From the NCBI GenBank assembly GCA_946480635.1, contig CAMLKV010000022.1, positions 1-12,882 on the forward strand: a stretch of DNA of 12,882 nt, written 5' to 3'. The notes beneath the pieces are model-generated. The model searched no databases, was not told the origin of the DNA, and was given only the letters and a program-made list of their open reading frames with translations. Below are positions 1 through 7,061 of this stretch, piece after piece (within the stretch, counting starts at the first letter, position 1; every line of letters begins with the position of its first letter). Source of the stretch: an uncultured Flavobacterium sp. Lineage in GTDB: Bacteria; Bacteroidota; Bacteroidia; Flavobacteriales; Flavobacteriaceae. Position numbers and translations under genes: made by a program.

Positions 1-60
1 TGGTGCGCCTAAATGTTGATCACTGGCAAAGTATATTTTCGTATTAGATGATGAAGTCAT
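1..60 (-). CDS. lpxH: UDP-2,3-diacylglucosamine pyrophosphatase-like metallophosphoesterase, N-terminal fragment
   Basis: Only the first 20 codons are present, starting at ATG (complement of 58-60) and running off the left edge. The translation contains KIYFASDQHLGAP, which matches the N-terminus of LpxH-like calcineurin-type phosphoesterases. In those enzymes the Asp-x-His pair (here Asp14 and His16) begins the metal site. The family removes UMP from UDP-2,3-diacylglucosamine in lipid A synthesis at the cytoplasmic face of the inner membrane. The gene lies 38 bases downstream of the MFS gene on the same strand, with no hairpin between them, so read-through is possible; a TAnnTTTG match in the gap also allows its own promoter. 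With so few residues, another DxH phosphoesterase cannot be excluded. Confidence 0.7.
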   Translation of the reverse strand, partial: MTSSSNTKIYFASDQHLGAP

Positions 61-75
61 TGTTTAAAATTTCGA

Positions 76-83
76 CAAAGATA
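76..83 (-). promoter_or_regulatory. Candidate -7 element for the lpxH-like gene
   Basis: The minus strand reads TATCTTTG, a full match to the Bacteroidota -7 consensus TAnnTTTG, 15 bases upstream of the ATG. No TTG is seen at the usual -33 distance, so support is partial. Confidence 0.35.
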
Positions 84-98
84 CTATTAATTGAAAAA

Positions 99-1316
99 TT
101 AAGCGTGATGCTTTTTTAATGATGCGTAAGCAATAATAGTACTCATTAGCATGCCAACTCCACCTACAATAAATGGTGCCCCAGCAAACTTAAACGGAGC
201 CTCATTGTGTGTGAAATAGTAAAACACGGTTGACATCAACGGAGGGCCAATAATTGCAGCTGCACTCACTAAACTGGTTAATGTTCCTTGAATTTCTCCT
301 TGCTCATTAGGAGGGACTTGTCCAGCAATAACTGCTTGGAGGGCAGGACCAGCAATTCCGCCTAAACAATACGGAATTAAAAAGGCAAACATCATCCAGC
401 TTTGTGTGGCAAAACCAAATAAAAACATTCCTAGAGTATATAAGGCCATACCCACATAAATACTTTTTACATCACCTAATTTAGGGTTGATCCAACGAAT
501 CAGGCCACCTTGTACTACAGCAACCAATATTCCAACAACACCCAATGAAATTCCAACCATAGTCTCATCCCATTTAAATTGGTACATGGTAAAATAACTC
601 CAATTACTTTGAACGGCATGTGAAGCAGTATGAAGTAAAAATACTGCAGCAACCAAACCTATTAAACTTGGGTACTTTTTTAAATGTATAAATGATCCAA
701 TTGGATTAGCACGTTTAATGTCAAATTCTCGACGATGTTTCTTTGATAATGATTCAGGAAGAATAAAGTATCCATACAAAAAGTTGAATAAACAAAGTAC
801 TGCTGCGGCATAGAAAGGAACTCTTGCTCCATACTGACCAAGTAATCCTCCAAGTACAGGGCCTATGATAAAGCCAAGTCCGAAAGCTGCACCAATCATC
901 CCGAAGTTTTTTGCTCTGTTTTCGTTATTACTAATATCACCTATATAAGCTGCGGCAGTAGTAATGCTCGCTCCAGTTATACCAGCAATAATTCGACCTA
1001 TGAAAAGCCAAGTAATTGTAGGGGCAAAGGCAAGTAATAAATAGTCTAAACTAAACCCAAACAAGGAAAGTAATAACACAGGTCTTCTTCCATATTTGTC
1101 GCTTAAGTTTCCAACTAATGGTGAAAAAAGAAATTGAGTAATGGCATAGGCAAATGTAAGCCAACCTCCATATTTTGCTGCTTCGCTTATATCGCTGTGA
1201 ATCAGTTCTTGGATTAATTTTGGAACTACAGGAATGATGATTCCTAATCCAATAACGTCAATTAATAACGTGATAAATATAAAGCCTATAGCAGCTTGTT
1301 TTTGTTCTTTTTTCAT
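99..1316 (-). CDS. MFS transporter, TCR/Tet (TetA-like) family
   Basis: A 405-residue integral membrane protein with about 12 hydrophobic segments, the usual length for TetA-type drug/proton antiporters of the major facilitator superfamily. Residues 69-79 ([11 protein letters not shown]) are MFS motif A in the loop between TM2 and TM3. The following segment, with DYLLLAFAP and [10 protein letters not shown], closely follows the TetA pattern, and [10 protein letters not shown] near residues 148-157 is antiporter motif C. The role is efflux across the inner membrane driven by the proton gradient; the substrate cannot be told from sequence, and tetracycline resistance should not be assumed. I chose the ATG at 1316 (MKKEQKQ). 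The frame stays open upstream to 1415, but the extra 33 residues would be encoded by a repetitive palindromic element and lack family character. No clear promoter lies between this start and the upstream terminator. The lpxH-like gene follows after 38 bases. Confidence 0.88.
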   Translation of the reverse strand: MKKEQKQAAIGFIFITLLIDVIGLGIIIPVVPKLIQELIHSDISEAAKYGGWLTFAYAITQFLFSPLVGNLSDKYGRRPVLLLSLFGFSLDYLLLAFAPTITWLFIGRIIAGITGASITTAAAYIGDISNNENRAKNFGMIGAAFGLGFIIGPVLGGLLGQYGARVPFYAAAVLCLFNFLYGYFILPESLSKKHRREFDIKRANPIGSFIHLKKYPSLIGLVAAVFLLHTASHAVQSNWSYFTMYQFKWDETMVGISLGVVGILVAVVQGGLIRWINPKLGDVKSIYVGMALYTLGMFLFGFATQSWMMFAFLIPYCLGGIAGPALQAVIAGQVPPNEQGEIQGTLTSLVSAAAIIGPPLMSTVFYYFTHNEAPFKFAGAPFIVGGVGMLMSTIIAYASLKKHHA

Positions 1317-1330
1317 GATGATTTTGTTGT

Positions 1331-1430
1331 TGGGCGTGACCCTTTGGGTCGGGCTTTTCGCTATATCTTTATTAGAATATTTCGGAAGTCTCAATGTCCT
1401 AATAAAGGATGTCACTACAATCCCTCACGC
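1331..1430. repeat. Quasi-palindromic dispersed intergenic element (REP-like)
   Basis: A roughly 100-bp element built from nested inverted repeats. GCGTGA (1334-1339) is mirrored by TCACGC (1425-1430). A 13-bp palindrome GACCCTTTGGGTC occupies 1338-1350. CTTTATTAG (1367-1375) pairs with CTAATAAAG (1399-1407) around a 23-base loop. The conserved-looking shoulders, GGGCTTTTCGCTATATC on one side and CACTACAATCCCTCACGC on the other, resemble a repeat I remember as frequent between genes in Flavobacterium genomes; this is recall, not a search. There is no room for a protein. Its right end is 16 bases from the DUF983 terminator and its left end 14 bases from the MFS start, so it must be transcribed into, or supply, the MFS leader. 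Confidence 0.7.
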
Positions 1431-1446
1431 AGTATTGCAAATAAAC

Positions 1447-1490
1447 AAAAAATCCCGTCCTCTTGTTAAAGCAGAACGAGATTTTACTTT
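1447..1490 (-). terminator. Rho-independent terminator of the DUF983 gene
   Basis: AAAATCCCGT (1449-1458) pairs with ACGAGATTTT (1476-1485) with a single mismatch and a 17-base loop. Read on the minus strand the stem is followed by a T-rich run. It lies 15 to 20 bases past the DUF983 stop codon and would separate that gene from the MFS gene. Confidence 0.6.
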
Positions 1491-1504
1491 TTTCATGAAT
1501 TATT

Positions 1505-1864
1505 TTAAAGTTGTCTTTTTGGGCCATCGAGCATATAAATCCAGATCATTCGCGAAAGTCTGAAATTGAAGGTGCTCCAAATCACAGCCATTGCCGCAAT
1601 CAAGCCCACAATAGTTAAGAAGCTGTCAATGAATTGGTGTGCAATAAGAAAGAGTACTACCATTTCGGCTACTAAAAGTGCATAACTCACAAACATGGAT
1701 CCGAAGAAATATCCCGGTTCTTTTTCAAACTTGTGATTACAATGTGAACAATTAGTGTGCATCTTGGGTAATTGAAAAAGAAAGATGTTTCCCTTTTTTG
1801 CAAATACCTGTCCCTGATGGCATTTTGGACATTTTTCTCCAATAATATTTAAGAAAGTTGACAT
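1505..1864 (-). CDS. DUF983 family zinc-ribbon membrane protein
   Basis: A 119-residue protein matching the DUF983 family in length and layout. An N-terminal zinc-ribbon-like part has two cysteine pairs (Cys12/Cys15 and Cys39/Cys42). The family signature EPGYFFGSMFVSY follows at residues 49-61, then two membrane segments at about 56-78 and 82-100. The Cys pairs probably bind a metal and face the cytoplasm, with the hydrophobic part in the inner membrane. The biochemical function of DUF983 is not known to me. It starts at the ATG complementary to 1862-1864, is followed by its own hairpin terminator, and is divergent from the AraC-type regulator with a 100-base shared upstream region. Regulation by that neighbour is possible but there is no direct evidence. 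The family call is firm; the function is open. Confidence 0.85.
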   Translation of the reverse strand: MSTFLNIIGEKCPKCHQGQVFAKKGNIFLFQLPKMHTNCSHCNHKFEKEPGYFFGSMFVSYALLVAEMVVLFLIAHQFIDSFLTIVGLIAAMAVIWSTFNFRLSRMIWIYMLDGPKRQL

Positions 1865-1909
1865 GACTTATTTTTTATGTAAAGTTAGTTTGATGATTGT
1901 TTTTTACTA

Positions 1910-1940
1910 TTGCTAATTCACGCCAATATTTGTACTTTTA
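1910..1940 (+). promoter_or_regulatory. Candidate promoter of the AraC-family regulator gene
   Basis: TTG at 1910-1912 is followed after 20 bases by TACTTTTA at 1933-1940, one mismatch from the Bacteroidota TAnnTTTG -7 box and within the usual spacing. Transcription would begin near 1945, about 20 bases before the chosen ATG and inside the palindrome CATCATTGATG (1944-1954). Confidence 0.4.
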
Positions 1941-1964
1941 AGACATCATTGATGGTTGGGTAAT

Positions 1965-2840
1965 ATGAAAAATTTTACTGTATTAAATCTAGAACATTTT
2001 GGAAATCAAAATAAAGAGGAAGGGTTTCATGTAAACACCGTTGAAAACCACATTGTAACTGCACATGGGAATATTCATAAGCCACATAAGCATAGTTTCT
2101 ATCTGACAGTACTATTTACGCATGGATCGGGTGCGCATGAAATCGATTTTGAAACGTATGATATCAAACCTGGTAGTATGTTCTTTCTGAATCCGGGACA
2201 AATGCATAATTGGGAATTATCGGAGGACATTCGCGGATTTATTTTCTTTCATTCTCAATCGTTTTATAATTTGCATTATGCAGCAGGAAAAATTAATCAA
2301 TATCCTTTTTTTTATAGTATCCAGAACCCGCCAGTATTGTACTTAGAGCAGCAAAATCTTCCGCATTTTAGTTGGTTATTTACCCAGATTCTGAATGAAA
2401 ATACTTCAAGGAGCGTATTTAAAACTCAAAAAATACTAGCACTAATCGAATTGATTTATATTGAAAGTACACGTTTATACATAAATGATGAGGTTTTGCA
2501 GAAAGTGAAGTTGAATTCATATTCCGATAAATTTCAACAATTTGAGCGTTTAGTGGAATTGCATTTTAAAACAGAAAAATCAGCATCCCAATATGCGGAT
2601 TGGTTGTTTATTTCGCCTAAGCATCTCAATCGCATCACTCAAAGTATGGTCAATAAAACTACTACTGATATAATTCTCGAAAGGGTTTTCTTGGAAGCAA
2701 AGCGCGAACTGATCACGCAAAAATTTAGTTACGGCGAAATAGCAACAGATTTAGGATATGTAGATTATGCCTATTTTTCTAGACTGTTTAAAAAGAAGTG
2801 TGGAGAGACGCCTTCGGAGTTTTTGAAACGTTATCGCTAA
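1965..2840 (+). CDS. AraC family transcriptional regulator with N-terminal cupin sensor domain
   Basis: A 291-residue regulator of typical AraC/XylS length. Residues about 30-100 form a cupin-like ligand domain: the histidine-rich HGNIHKPHKHSFY stretch, then DIKPGSMFFLNPGQMHNW, the usual second cupin motif in AraC_binding domains. The C-terminal 100 residues hold two helix-turn-helix units: LFISPKHLNRITQ near 214-226, and SYGEIATDLGYVDYAYFSRLFKKKCG at about 255-280 (described in two parts, SYGEIATDLGYVD and YFSRLFKKKCGETP). These match the AraC DNA-binding signature. I start it at the ATG at 1965; the frame extends to an upstream TTG at 1956, which is less likely, and the ATG at 1952 runs into a stop. 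The ligand is unknown. It is divergent from DUF983 and convergent with odhB, and stands alone as a transcription unit ending in a strong hairpin. Targets cannot be deduced from the sequence. Confidence 0.88.
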   Translation: MKNFTVLNLEHFGNQNKEEGFHVNTVENHIVTAHGNIHKPHKHSFYLTVLFTHGSGAHEIDFETYDIKPGSMFFLNPGQMHNWELSEDIRGFIFFHSQSFYNLHYAAGKINQYPFFYSIQNPPVLYLEQQNLPHFSWLFTQILNENTSRSVFKTQKILALIELIYIESTRLYINDEVLQKVKLNSYSDKFQQFERLVELHFKTEKSASQYADWLFISPKHLNRITQSMVNKTTTDIILERVFLEAKRELITQKFSYGEIATDLGYVDYAYFSRLFKKKCGETPSEFLKRYR

Positions 2841-2845
2841 AAAAT

Positions 2846-2877
2846 AAAAAGTCCCATCATTGATGGGACTTTTTATT
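2846..2877. terminator. Bidirectional Rho-independent terminator between the AraC-type gene and odhB
   Basis: AGTCCCATCA (2851-2860) and TGATGGGACT (2862-2871) form a perfect stem flanked by an A run on the left and a T run on the right. It can stop transcription from both convergent genes: the regulator ends at 2840 and odhB ends at 2896. Confidence 0.9.
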
Positions 2878-2895
2878 GTATATAAGTACAGAATA

Positions 2896-4134
2896 CTATA
2901 ATTCCAAAGCTTTTCTTGGATTACCACCCATTAAGATTTCTGTTGGGTTTTCTAAAGCTTCTTTAACCGCTACTAAGAAACCAACTGACTCACGACCGTC
3001 GATGATTCTGTGATCGTATGATAACGCTACGAACATTACCGGAGCAATCACGATTTGACCATTTTTAACAATAGCTCTGTCTACTACATTGTGCATTCCT
3101 AAGATACCTGACTGTGGAGGATTGATGATAGGAGTCGATAACATAGAACCGAATACACCACCATTAGAAATCGTGAATGTACCACCAGTCATTTCATCAA
3201 CAGTGATTTGTCCGTCACGTGCACGTAAAGCCAAACGTTTGATTTCAGCTTCAACACCACGGAAAGATAATAATTCGGCGTTACGCATTACTGGTACCAT
3301 TAATCCTTTAGGACCAGAAACCGCTACAGAGATATCACAAAAATCATAAGAGATTTTCTCCTGACCATCGATCATAGAGTTTACATCTGGATATAATTGT
3401 AAAGCACGAGTTACTGCTTTTGTAAAGAAAGACATAAAGCCTAATCCCATTTGGTGTTTAGCTTTGAATTCTTCTTTGTACTGATCACGTAATTTGTAAA
3501 TTTCAGTCATGTCAACTTCGTTGAACGTAGTTAACATTGCAGTTTCGTTTTTAGCAGCTACTAAACGCTCTGCTACTTTACGACGTAACATTGATAATTT
3601 AGATCTTTCAGAACTTCTTGAGCCTCCAGTAGGAGTTCCCATAGAAGGAACTGCGTTTGCAGCATCTTCAGTGGTGATTCTTCCTGATTTTCCTGTTCCT
3701 GAAACAGTTGCAGGGTCAATGTTTTTTTCTGCTAATATTTTTTTAGCTGCTGGCGAAGCAGATCCTGTTGCATAAGTTGTTTCTTGTGCTGGAGTTGCTT
3801 TTGGAGCTTCTACTTTTGAGGGTGCTGAGCTTGTCGAAGTATCTGCTTTTGGAGCTTCTGTAGCGGCTGCTGAACTAGTCGAAGCATCTGGTTTTGCTGC
3901 ATCAGTGTCAATTAAACAAACTACAGCGCCAACTGCTACTGTGTCACCTTCTTCTGCTTTAAGCGTAATGATTCCGCTCATTTCTGCAGGCAATTCTAAT
4001 GTCGCTTTGTCTGAATCAACTTCTGCAATTGCTTGGTCTTTTTCTACATAATCTCCGTCTTTTACTAACCAAGTTGCAATTTCAACTTCTTTGATTGATT
4101 CTCCCGGTGAAGGGACTTTCATTTCTAAAATCAT
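2896..4134 (-). CDS. odhB: 2-oxoglutarate dehydrogenase E2 component (dihydrolipoyllysine-residue succinyltransferase)
   Basis: A 412-residue E2 subunit that transfers succinyl groups from the E1-bound intermediate to CoA in the TCA cycle; it forms the core of the cytosolic complex. A lipoyl domain covers about residues 1-77, with the lipoylated lysine expected at Lys43 in EVDSDKATLEL. A Ser/Thr/Ala/Pro-rich linker follows (about 80-120). The peripheral subunit-binding domain (about 124-160) has ASPAAKKILAEKNIDP and GTGKSGRITTED. The catalytic domain runs from about 180 to the end, with LSYDHRIIDGRES containing His375 and Asp379. The E1 gene directly upstream identifies it as the succinyl- rather than acetyltransferase. 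The start MILEMKVPSPGES is 54 bases after the odhA stop; Met5 is an alternative. The linker holds a 15-residue imperfect repeat (DASTSSA at 83-89, DTSTSSA at 98-104). The gene is also known as sucB. Confidence 0.97.
   Translation of the reverse strand: MILEMKVPSPGESIKEVEIATWLVKDGDYVEKDQAIAEVDSDKATLELPAEMSGIITLKAEEGDTVAVGAVVCLIDTDAAKPDASTSSAAATEAPKADTSTSSAPSKVEAPKATPAQETTYATGSASPAAKKILAEKNIDPATVSGTGKSGRITTEDAANAVPSMGTPTGGSRSSERSKLSMLRRKVAERLVAAKNETAMLTTFNEVDMTEIYKLRDQYKEEFKAKHQMGLGFMSFFTKAVTRALQLYPDVNSMIDGQEKISYDFCDISVAVSGPKGLMVPVMRNAELLSFRGVEAEIKRLALRARDGQITVDEMTGGTFTISNGGVFGSMLSTPIINPPQSGILGMHNVVDRAIVKNGQIVIAPVMFVALSYDHRIIDGRESVGFLVAVKEALENPTEILMGGNPRKALEL
3825..3890. repeat. 45-bp imperfect tandem repeat inside the odhB linker
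   Basis: CTGAGCTTGTCGAAG (3825-3839) recurs as CTGAACTAGTCGAAG (3870-3884), exactly 45 bases later and in frame. The similarity continues several bases beyond each core (ATCTG followed by a TTTT run). It encodes the paired DTSTSSA and DASTSSA segments between the lipoyl and E1/E3-binding domains. The first core is identical to a 15-mer I recall as a frequent intergenic repeat in flavobacteria. Confidence 0.75.
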
Positions 4135-4174
4135 CTTTTATAATTTTATAAAGTGTTGTTATATATCAGTTTAT

Positions 4175-4182
4175 CAAAAATA
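4175..4182 (-). promoter_or_regulatory. Possible internal -7 element upstream of odhB
   Basis: The minus strand reads TATTTTTG, a TAnnTTTG match in the odhA-odhB gap, about 40 bases before the odhB ATG. No TTG appears at a suitable distance and the gap is very AT-rich, so a chance match is quite possible. If real, it would let E2 be transcribed independently of E1. Confidence 0.2.
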
Positions 4183-4188
4183 CAATTT

Positions 4189-6954
4189 TTATTGAAATAA
4201 GGTTTTGTCAAAAACCATCGCAATTGCTGCTGCGTGACGTTTCTTAGAACGCACATAACTTCCCGCTGCTGGTGCGCTGTATGCTTTTGGCGAAGCAACT
4301 CTAAATTTCACTTCATTAAAATACATTAGCATATAACCATAAGCTCCCATGTTTCTTGGTTCTTCTTGTGCCCAAACATAATCATCTACATTAGGGTATT
4401 TTGCAATGATCGCTTTCATTTGTTCTACTGGTAAAGGGAACAATTGTTCTAATCTTACAAAAGCAACATCTTTTCTTCCGTTAGCTTCTCTTTCTGCTTT
4501 TAAGTCGTAATAGAATTTACCAGTACAGAACACTAATGTTTTTACATCAGCTGGATTTACATTTGTATCATCAATTACTTCTTGGAATTGACCATCTGTA
4601 AATTCGCTTAACGTTGAAACTGCTTCTGGATGACGTAATAAACTCTTAGGTGTCATTACTACTAACGGCTTACGGAATTTAGTTACCATTTGTCTTCTTA
4701 ATAAGTGAAAGAAGTTAGCTGGTGTTGTACAATCTGCTACATACATATTGTGGTTAGCACATAATTGTAAGTATCGTTCCATACGCGCCGAAGAGTGTTC
4801 AGCTCCTTGGTTCTCATAACCGTGAGGTAATAACATCACGATACCGTTTTGATTGTTCCATTTGTCTTCTGCTGCTGAAATGTATTGGTCAATCATAATT
4901 TGTGCGCCATTAGAGAAATCACCAAACTGTGCTTCCCAGATTGTTAAAGCATTCGGATTGGCTAGTGCATAACCATACTCGAATCCTAAAACACCATATT
5001 CTGAAAGGTGTGAATTGTACACCGAGAAATTTCCTTTTTTGTTAGGAATGTGATTCAATAAGATTACTTCTTCTTCCGAATCTTCCACTTTAACCACCGC
5101 ATGACGGTGAGAGAAAGTACCACGCTCTACGTCTTGACCAGAAATACGAACATCGTAACCTTCTGTCAATAGTGAACCGTAAGCTAACATTTCACCCATT
5201 GCCCAGTCTAACTTGTCGGTCTCAACCATAGTTTTACGGTCGCCGATTAGTTTTGTGATTTTGCTGATGAATTTTTTATCAGAAGGTAATTCAGTTACTG
5301 TTTTTGCTACTGCATCTATAATGTCTTTGCTTACTTTAGTTTCGTATTTTTGAAGCATGCCTTCCGCTTCTACTTGTTCGAAACCTTTCCACTCGTCTTG
5401 CATAAATGGAGAAATTACCGTTAAGTCTTTTTTGCGTGAGTTTTCTAAGTTTTCTTCTAACGAAGTTTTATACTCTTCTTCAAGAGATTTAACGTAAGTT
5501 TCATCTATCGAGCCTTCTGCTTTTAATTTATCAGCATATAAGTCTCTTGGATTTTTATGTCTAGCGATTGCTTTGTATAAAATAGGTTGTGTAAATTTAG
5601 GTTCGTCACCTTCATTATGACCGTATTTTCTATATCCTAATAAGTCTATAAATACATCTTGCTTGAATTCCATACGATATTCCAAGGCAAATAACATAGC
5701 ATGTACTACCGCTTCAGCATCGTCAGCATTTACATGAAGTACAGGTGATAAAGTTACTTTAGCAATGTCAGTACAATACGTAGAAGAACGAGCGTCTAAA
5801 TAGTTAGTGGTAAAACCAACTTGGTTGTTAAATACGACGTGGATTGTACCATTGGTTTTGTAACCGTCAAGTTTTGCCATTTGAATGATTTCGTAAACAA
5901 TACCTTGTCCAGCCACAGCGGCATCACCATGAACGGCAATAGGTAAAACTTTAGAGAAATCTTCCGGATAATATTTATCTTGCTTAGCGCGTGCAATACC
6001 TTCAATAACTGCGCCAACAGTTTCAAGGTGCGAAGGATTTGGTGCTAAGTTGATATTGATGTTTTTTCCTGTTTGTGTTTTTCTGTTGGCTGTTAAACCT
6101 AAGTGATATTTTACGTCACCATCAAACAAAGCATCGTCGTCATAATCTTTTCCGTCAAATTCAGAGAAGATATCTTGTGTTGGTTTTCCAAAAACGTTTG
6201 CCAATACATTCAAACGGCCACGGTGTGCCATACCCATAACGAATTGCTCCACACCTTTATCGGCAGCAGCTTCAATCAGGAAATCCAAAGCCGGGATAGC
6301 CGATTCGATTCCTTCTAACGAGAAACGTTTTTGTCCAACGTATTTTGTGTGTAAGAAGTTCTCGAAAGAAACCGCTTCGTTTAATTTTTTAAGGATGCGT
6401 TTCTTTTGGTCTGTATTGAAATTAGGTAAATTATCATTGATGTCTAAACGACGTTGAATCCAATCGATTACTTTAGGATCACGAATATACATGTACTCAA
6501 CTCCAATGTGCTGACAGTAAACATTATCTAAATGTTTTATAATATCACGCAATGAAGAAGGATTTAAGTTTACCACTTTGGCGGCATCAAAAACGATATC
6601 TAAATCAGCATTTGAAAGACCAAAGTTTTCAATTTTTAAATCTGGTGAATACGTTCTACGTTCGCGTACAGGATTTGTTTTTGTAAACAAGTGACCGCGA
6701 GTTCTGTAAGCATCAATTAACTTAAGAACATTAAATTCTTTTTGAAGTTTATCAGTTACAACTGAACAATCTTGACCATTTGCTGATAAAGCCAATCCTT
6801 CAACGGGACCTGCTCCAAATTCATTAGCAAAGTCGAAACCTTGGAAGAAAGCTCTCCATGAAGGTTCCACGCTATCTGGATTTTCTAAATATTGGTCGTA
6901 TAAATCGGCAAAAAAAGCCGTGTGTGCTGCGTTTAAAAAGGAAAACCTATCCAT
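4189..6954 (-). CDS. odhA: 2-oxoglutarate dehydrogenase E1 component (thiamine diphosphate-dependent)
   Basis: A 921-residue protein of usual E1o length that decarboxylates 2-oxoglutarate and reductively succinylates the E2 lipoyl group. The N-terminal segment (residues 1-40, with FFADLYDQYLENPDSVEPSW) is the 2-oxoglutarate dehydrogenase N-terminal domain that typically contacts the rest of the complex. HRGRLNVL (244-251) and NPSHLE (306-311) are conserved substrate and cofactor-site stretches. GDAAVAGQG (343-351) to NNQ (376-378) forms the thiamine diphosphate/magnesium motif, and YRKYGHNEGDEP follows at 441-452. The second half contains the pyrimidine-binding domain, with GTFSHRHAVV and the IWEAQFGDFSNGAQ stretch, then the C-terminal domain to residue 921. 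It starts at the ATG complementary to 6952-6954 and forms an operon with odhB; no hairpin separates them. The gene is also known as sucA. The coding sequence is less AT-rich than the genes to its right, in keeping with high expression. Confidence 0.98.
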   Translation of the reverse strand: MDRFSFLNAAHTAFFADLYDQYLENPDSVEPSWRAFFQGFDFANEFGAGPVEGLALSANGQDCSVVTDKLQKEFNVLKLIDAYRTRGHLFTKTNPVRERRTYSPDLKIENFGLSNADLDIVFDAAKVVNLNPSSLRDIIKHLDNVYCQHIGVEYMYIRDPKVIDWIQRRLDINDNLPNFNTDQKKRILKKLNEAVSFENFLHTKYVGQKRFSLEGIESAIPALDFLIEAAADKGVEQFVMGMAHRGRLNVLANVFGKPTQDIFSEFDGKDYDDDALFDGDVKYHLGLTANRKTQTGKNININLAPNPSHLETVGAVIEGIARAKQDKYYPEDFSKVLPIAVHGDAAVAGQGIVYEIIQMAKLDGYKTNGTIHVVFNNQVGFTTNYLDARSSTYCTDIAKVTLSPVLHVNADDAEAVVHAMLFALEYRMEFKQDVFIDLLGYRKYGHNEGDEPKFTQPILYKAIARHKNPRDLYADKLKAEGSIDETYVKSLEEEYKTSLEENLENSRKKDLTVISPFMQDEWKGFEQVEAEGMLQKYETKVSKDIIDAVAKTVTELPSDKKFISKITKLIGDRKTMVETDKLDWAMGEMLAYGSLLTEGYDVRISGQDVERGTFSHRHAVVKVEDSEEEVILLNHIPNKKGNFSVYNSHLSEYGVLGFEYGYALANPNALTIWEAQFGDFSNGAQIMIDQYISAAEDKWNNQNGIVMLLPHGYENQGAEHSSARMERYLQLCANHNMYVADCTTPANFFHLLRRQMVTKFRKPLVVMTPKSLLRHPEAVSTLSEFTDGQFQEVIDDTNVNPADVKTLVFCTGKFYYDLKAEREANGRKDVAFVRLEQLFPLPVEQMKAIIAKYPNVDDYVWAQEEPRNMGAYGYMLMYFNEVKFRVASPKAYSAPAAGSYVRSKKRHAAAIAMVFDKTLFQ

Positions 6955-6992
6955 AATATTAAGTGAGGACGATTTGTGGTTAAAAATTTTGG

Positions 6993-7000
6993 CAAAAGTA
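6993..7000 (-). promoter_or_regulatory. Candidate -7 element of the odhA-odhB operon
   Basis: The minus strand reads TACTTTTG, a full TAnnTTTG match, 38 bases upstream of the odhA ATG. A TTG occurs only 10 bases further upstream, too close for a normal -33 box. The 107-base gap to the divergent gene at 7062 must hold promoters for both directions. Confidence 0.45.
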
Positions 7001-7061
7001 CAATACTTTACAATAATGTTCTAATGTTTTCATACTTTTATATCATAAAATATTCATAAAA

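Noticed and set aside
99..1316. Tetracycline resistance gene
   Set aside because: The TetA-like motifs identify the transporter family but not the substrate; intrinsic family members of this type are common in Bacteroidota.
1317..1415. N-terminal extension of the MFS protein by 33 residues
   Set aside because: It is encoded by the palindromic element, is hydrophilic and unlike MFS N-termini; MKKEQKQ at 1316 is the natural start.
1234..1563. Plus-strand open frame of 109 codons
   Set aside because: It crosses the MFS start, the repeat and the DUF983 end on the opposite strand, and has no family character.
3089..3775. Two plus-strand open frames antisense to odhB
   Set aside because: They are shadows of the conserved E2 coding frame.
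5796..6318. Open frames overlapping odhA in other frames
   Set aside because: They lie wholly inside the E1 coding region, which is conserved across this stretch.
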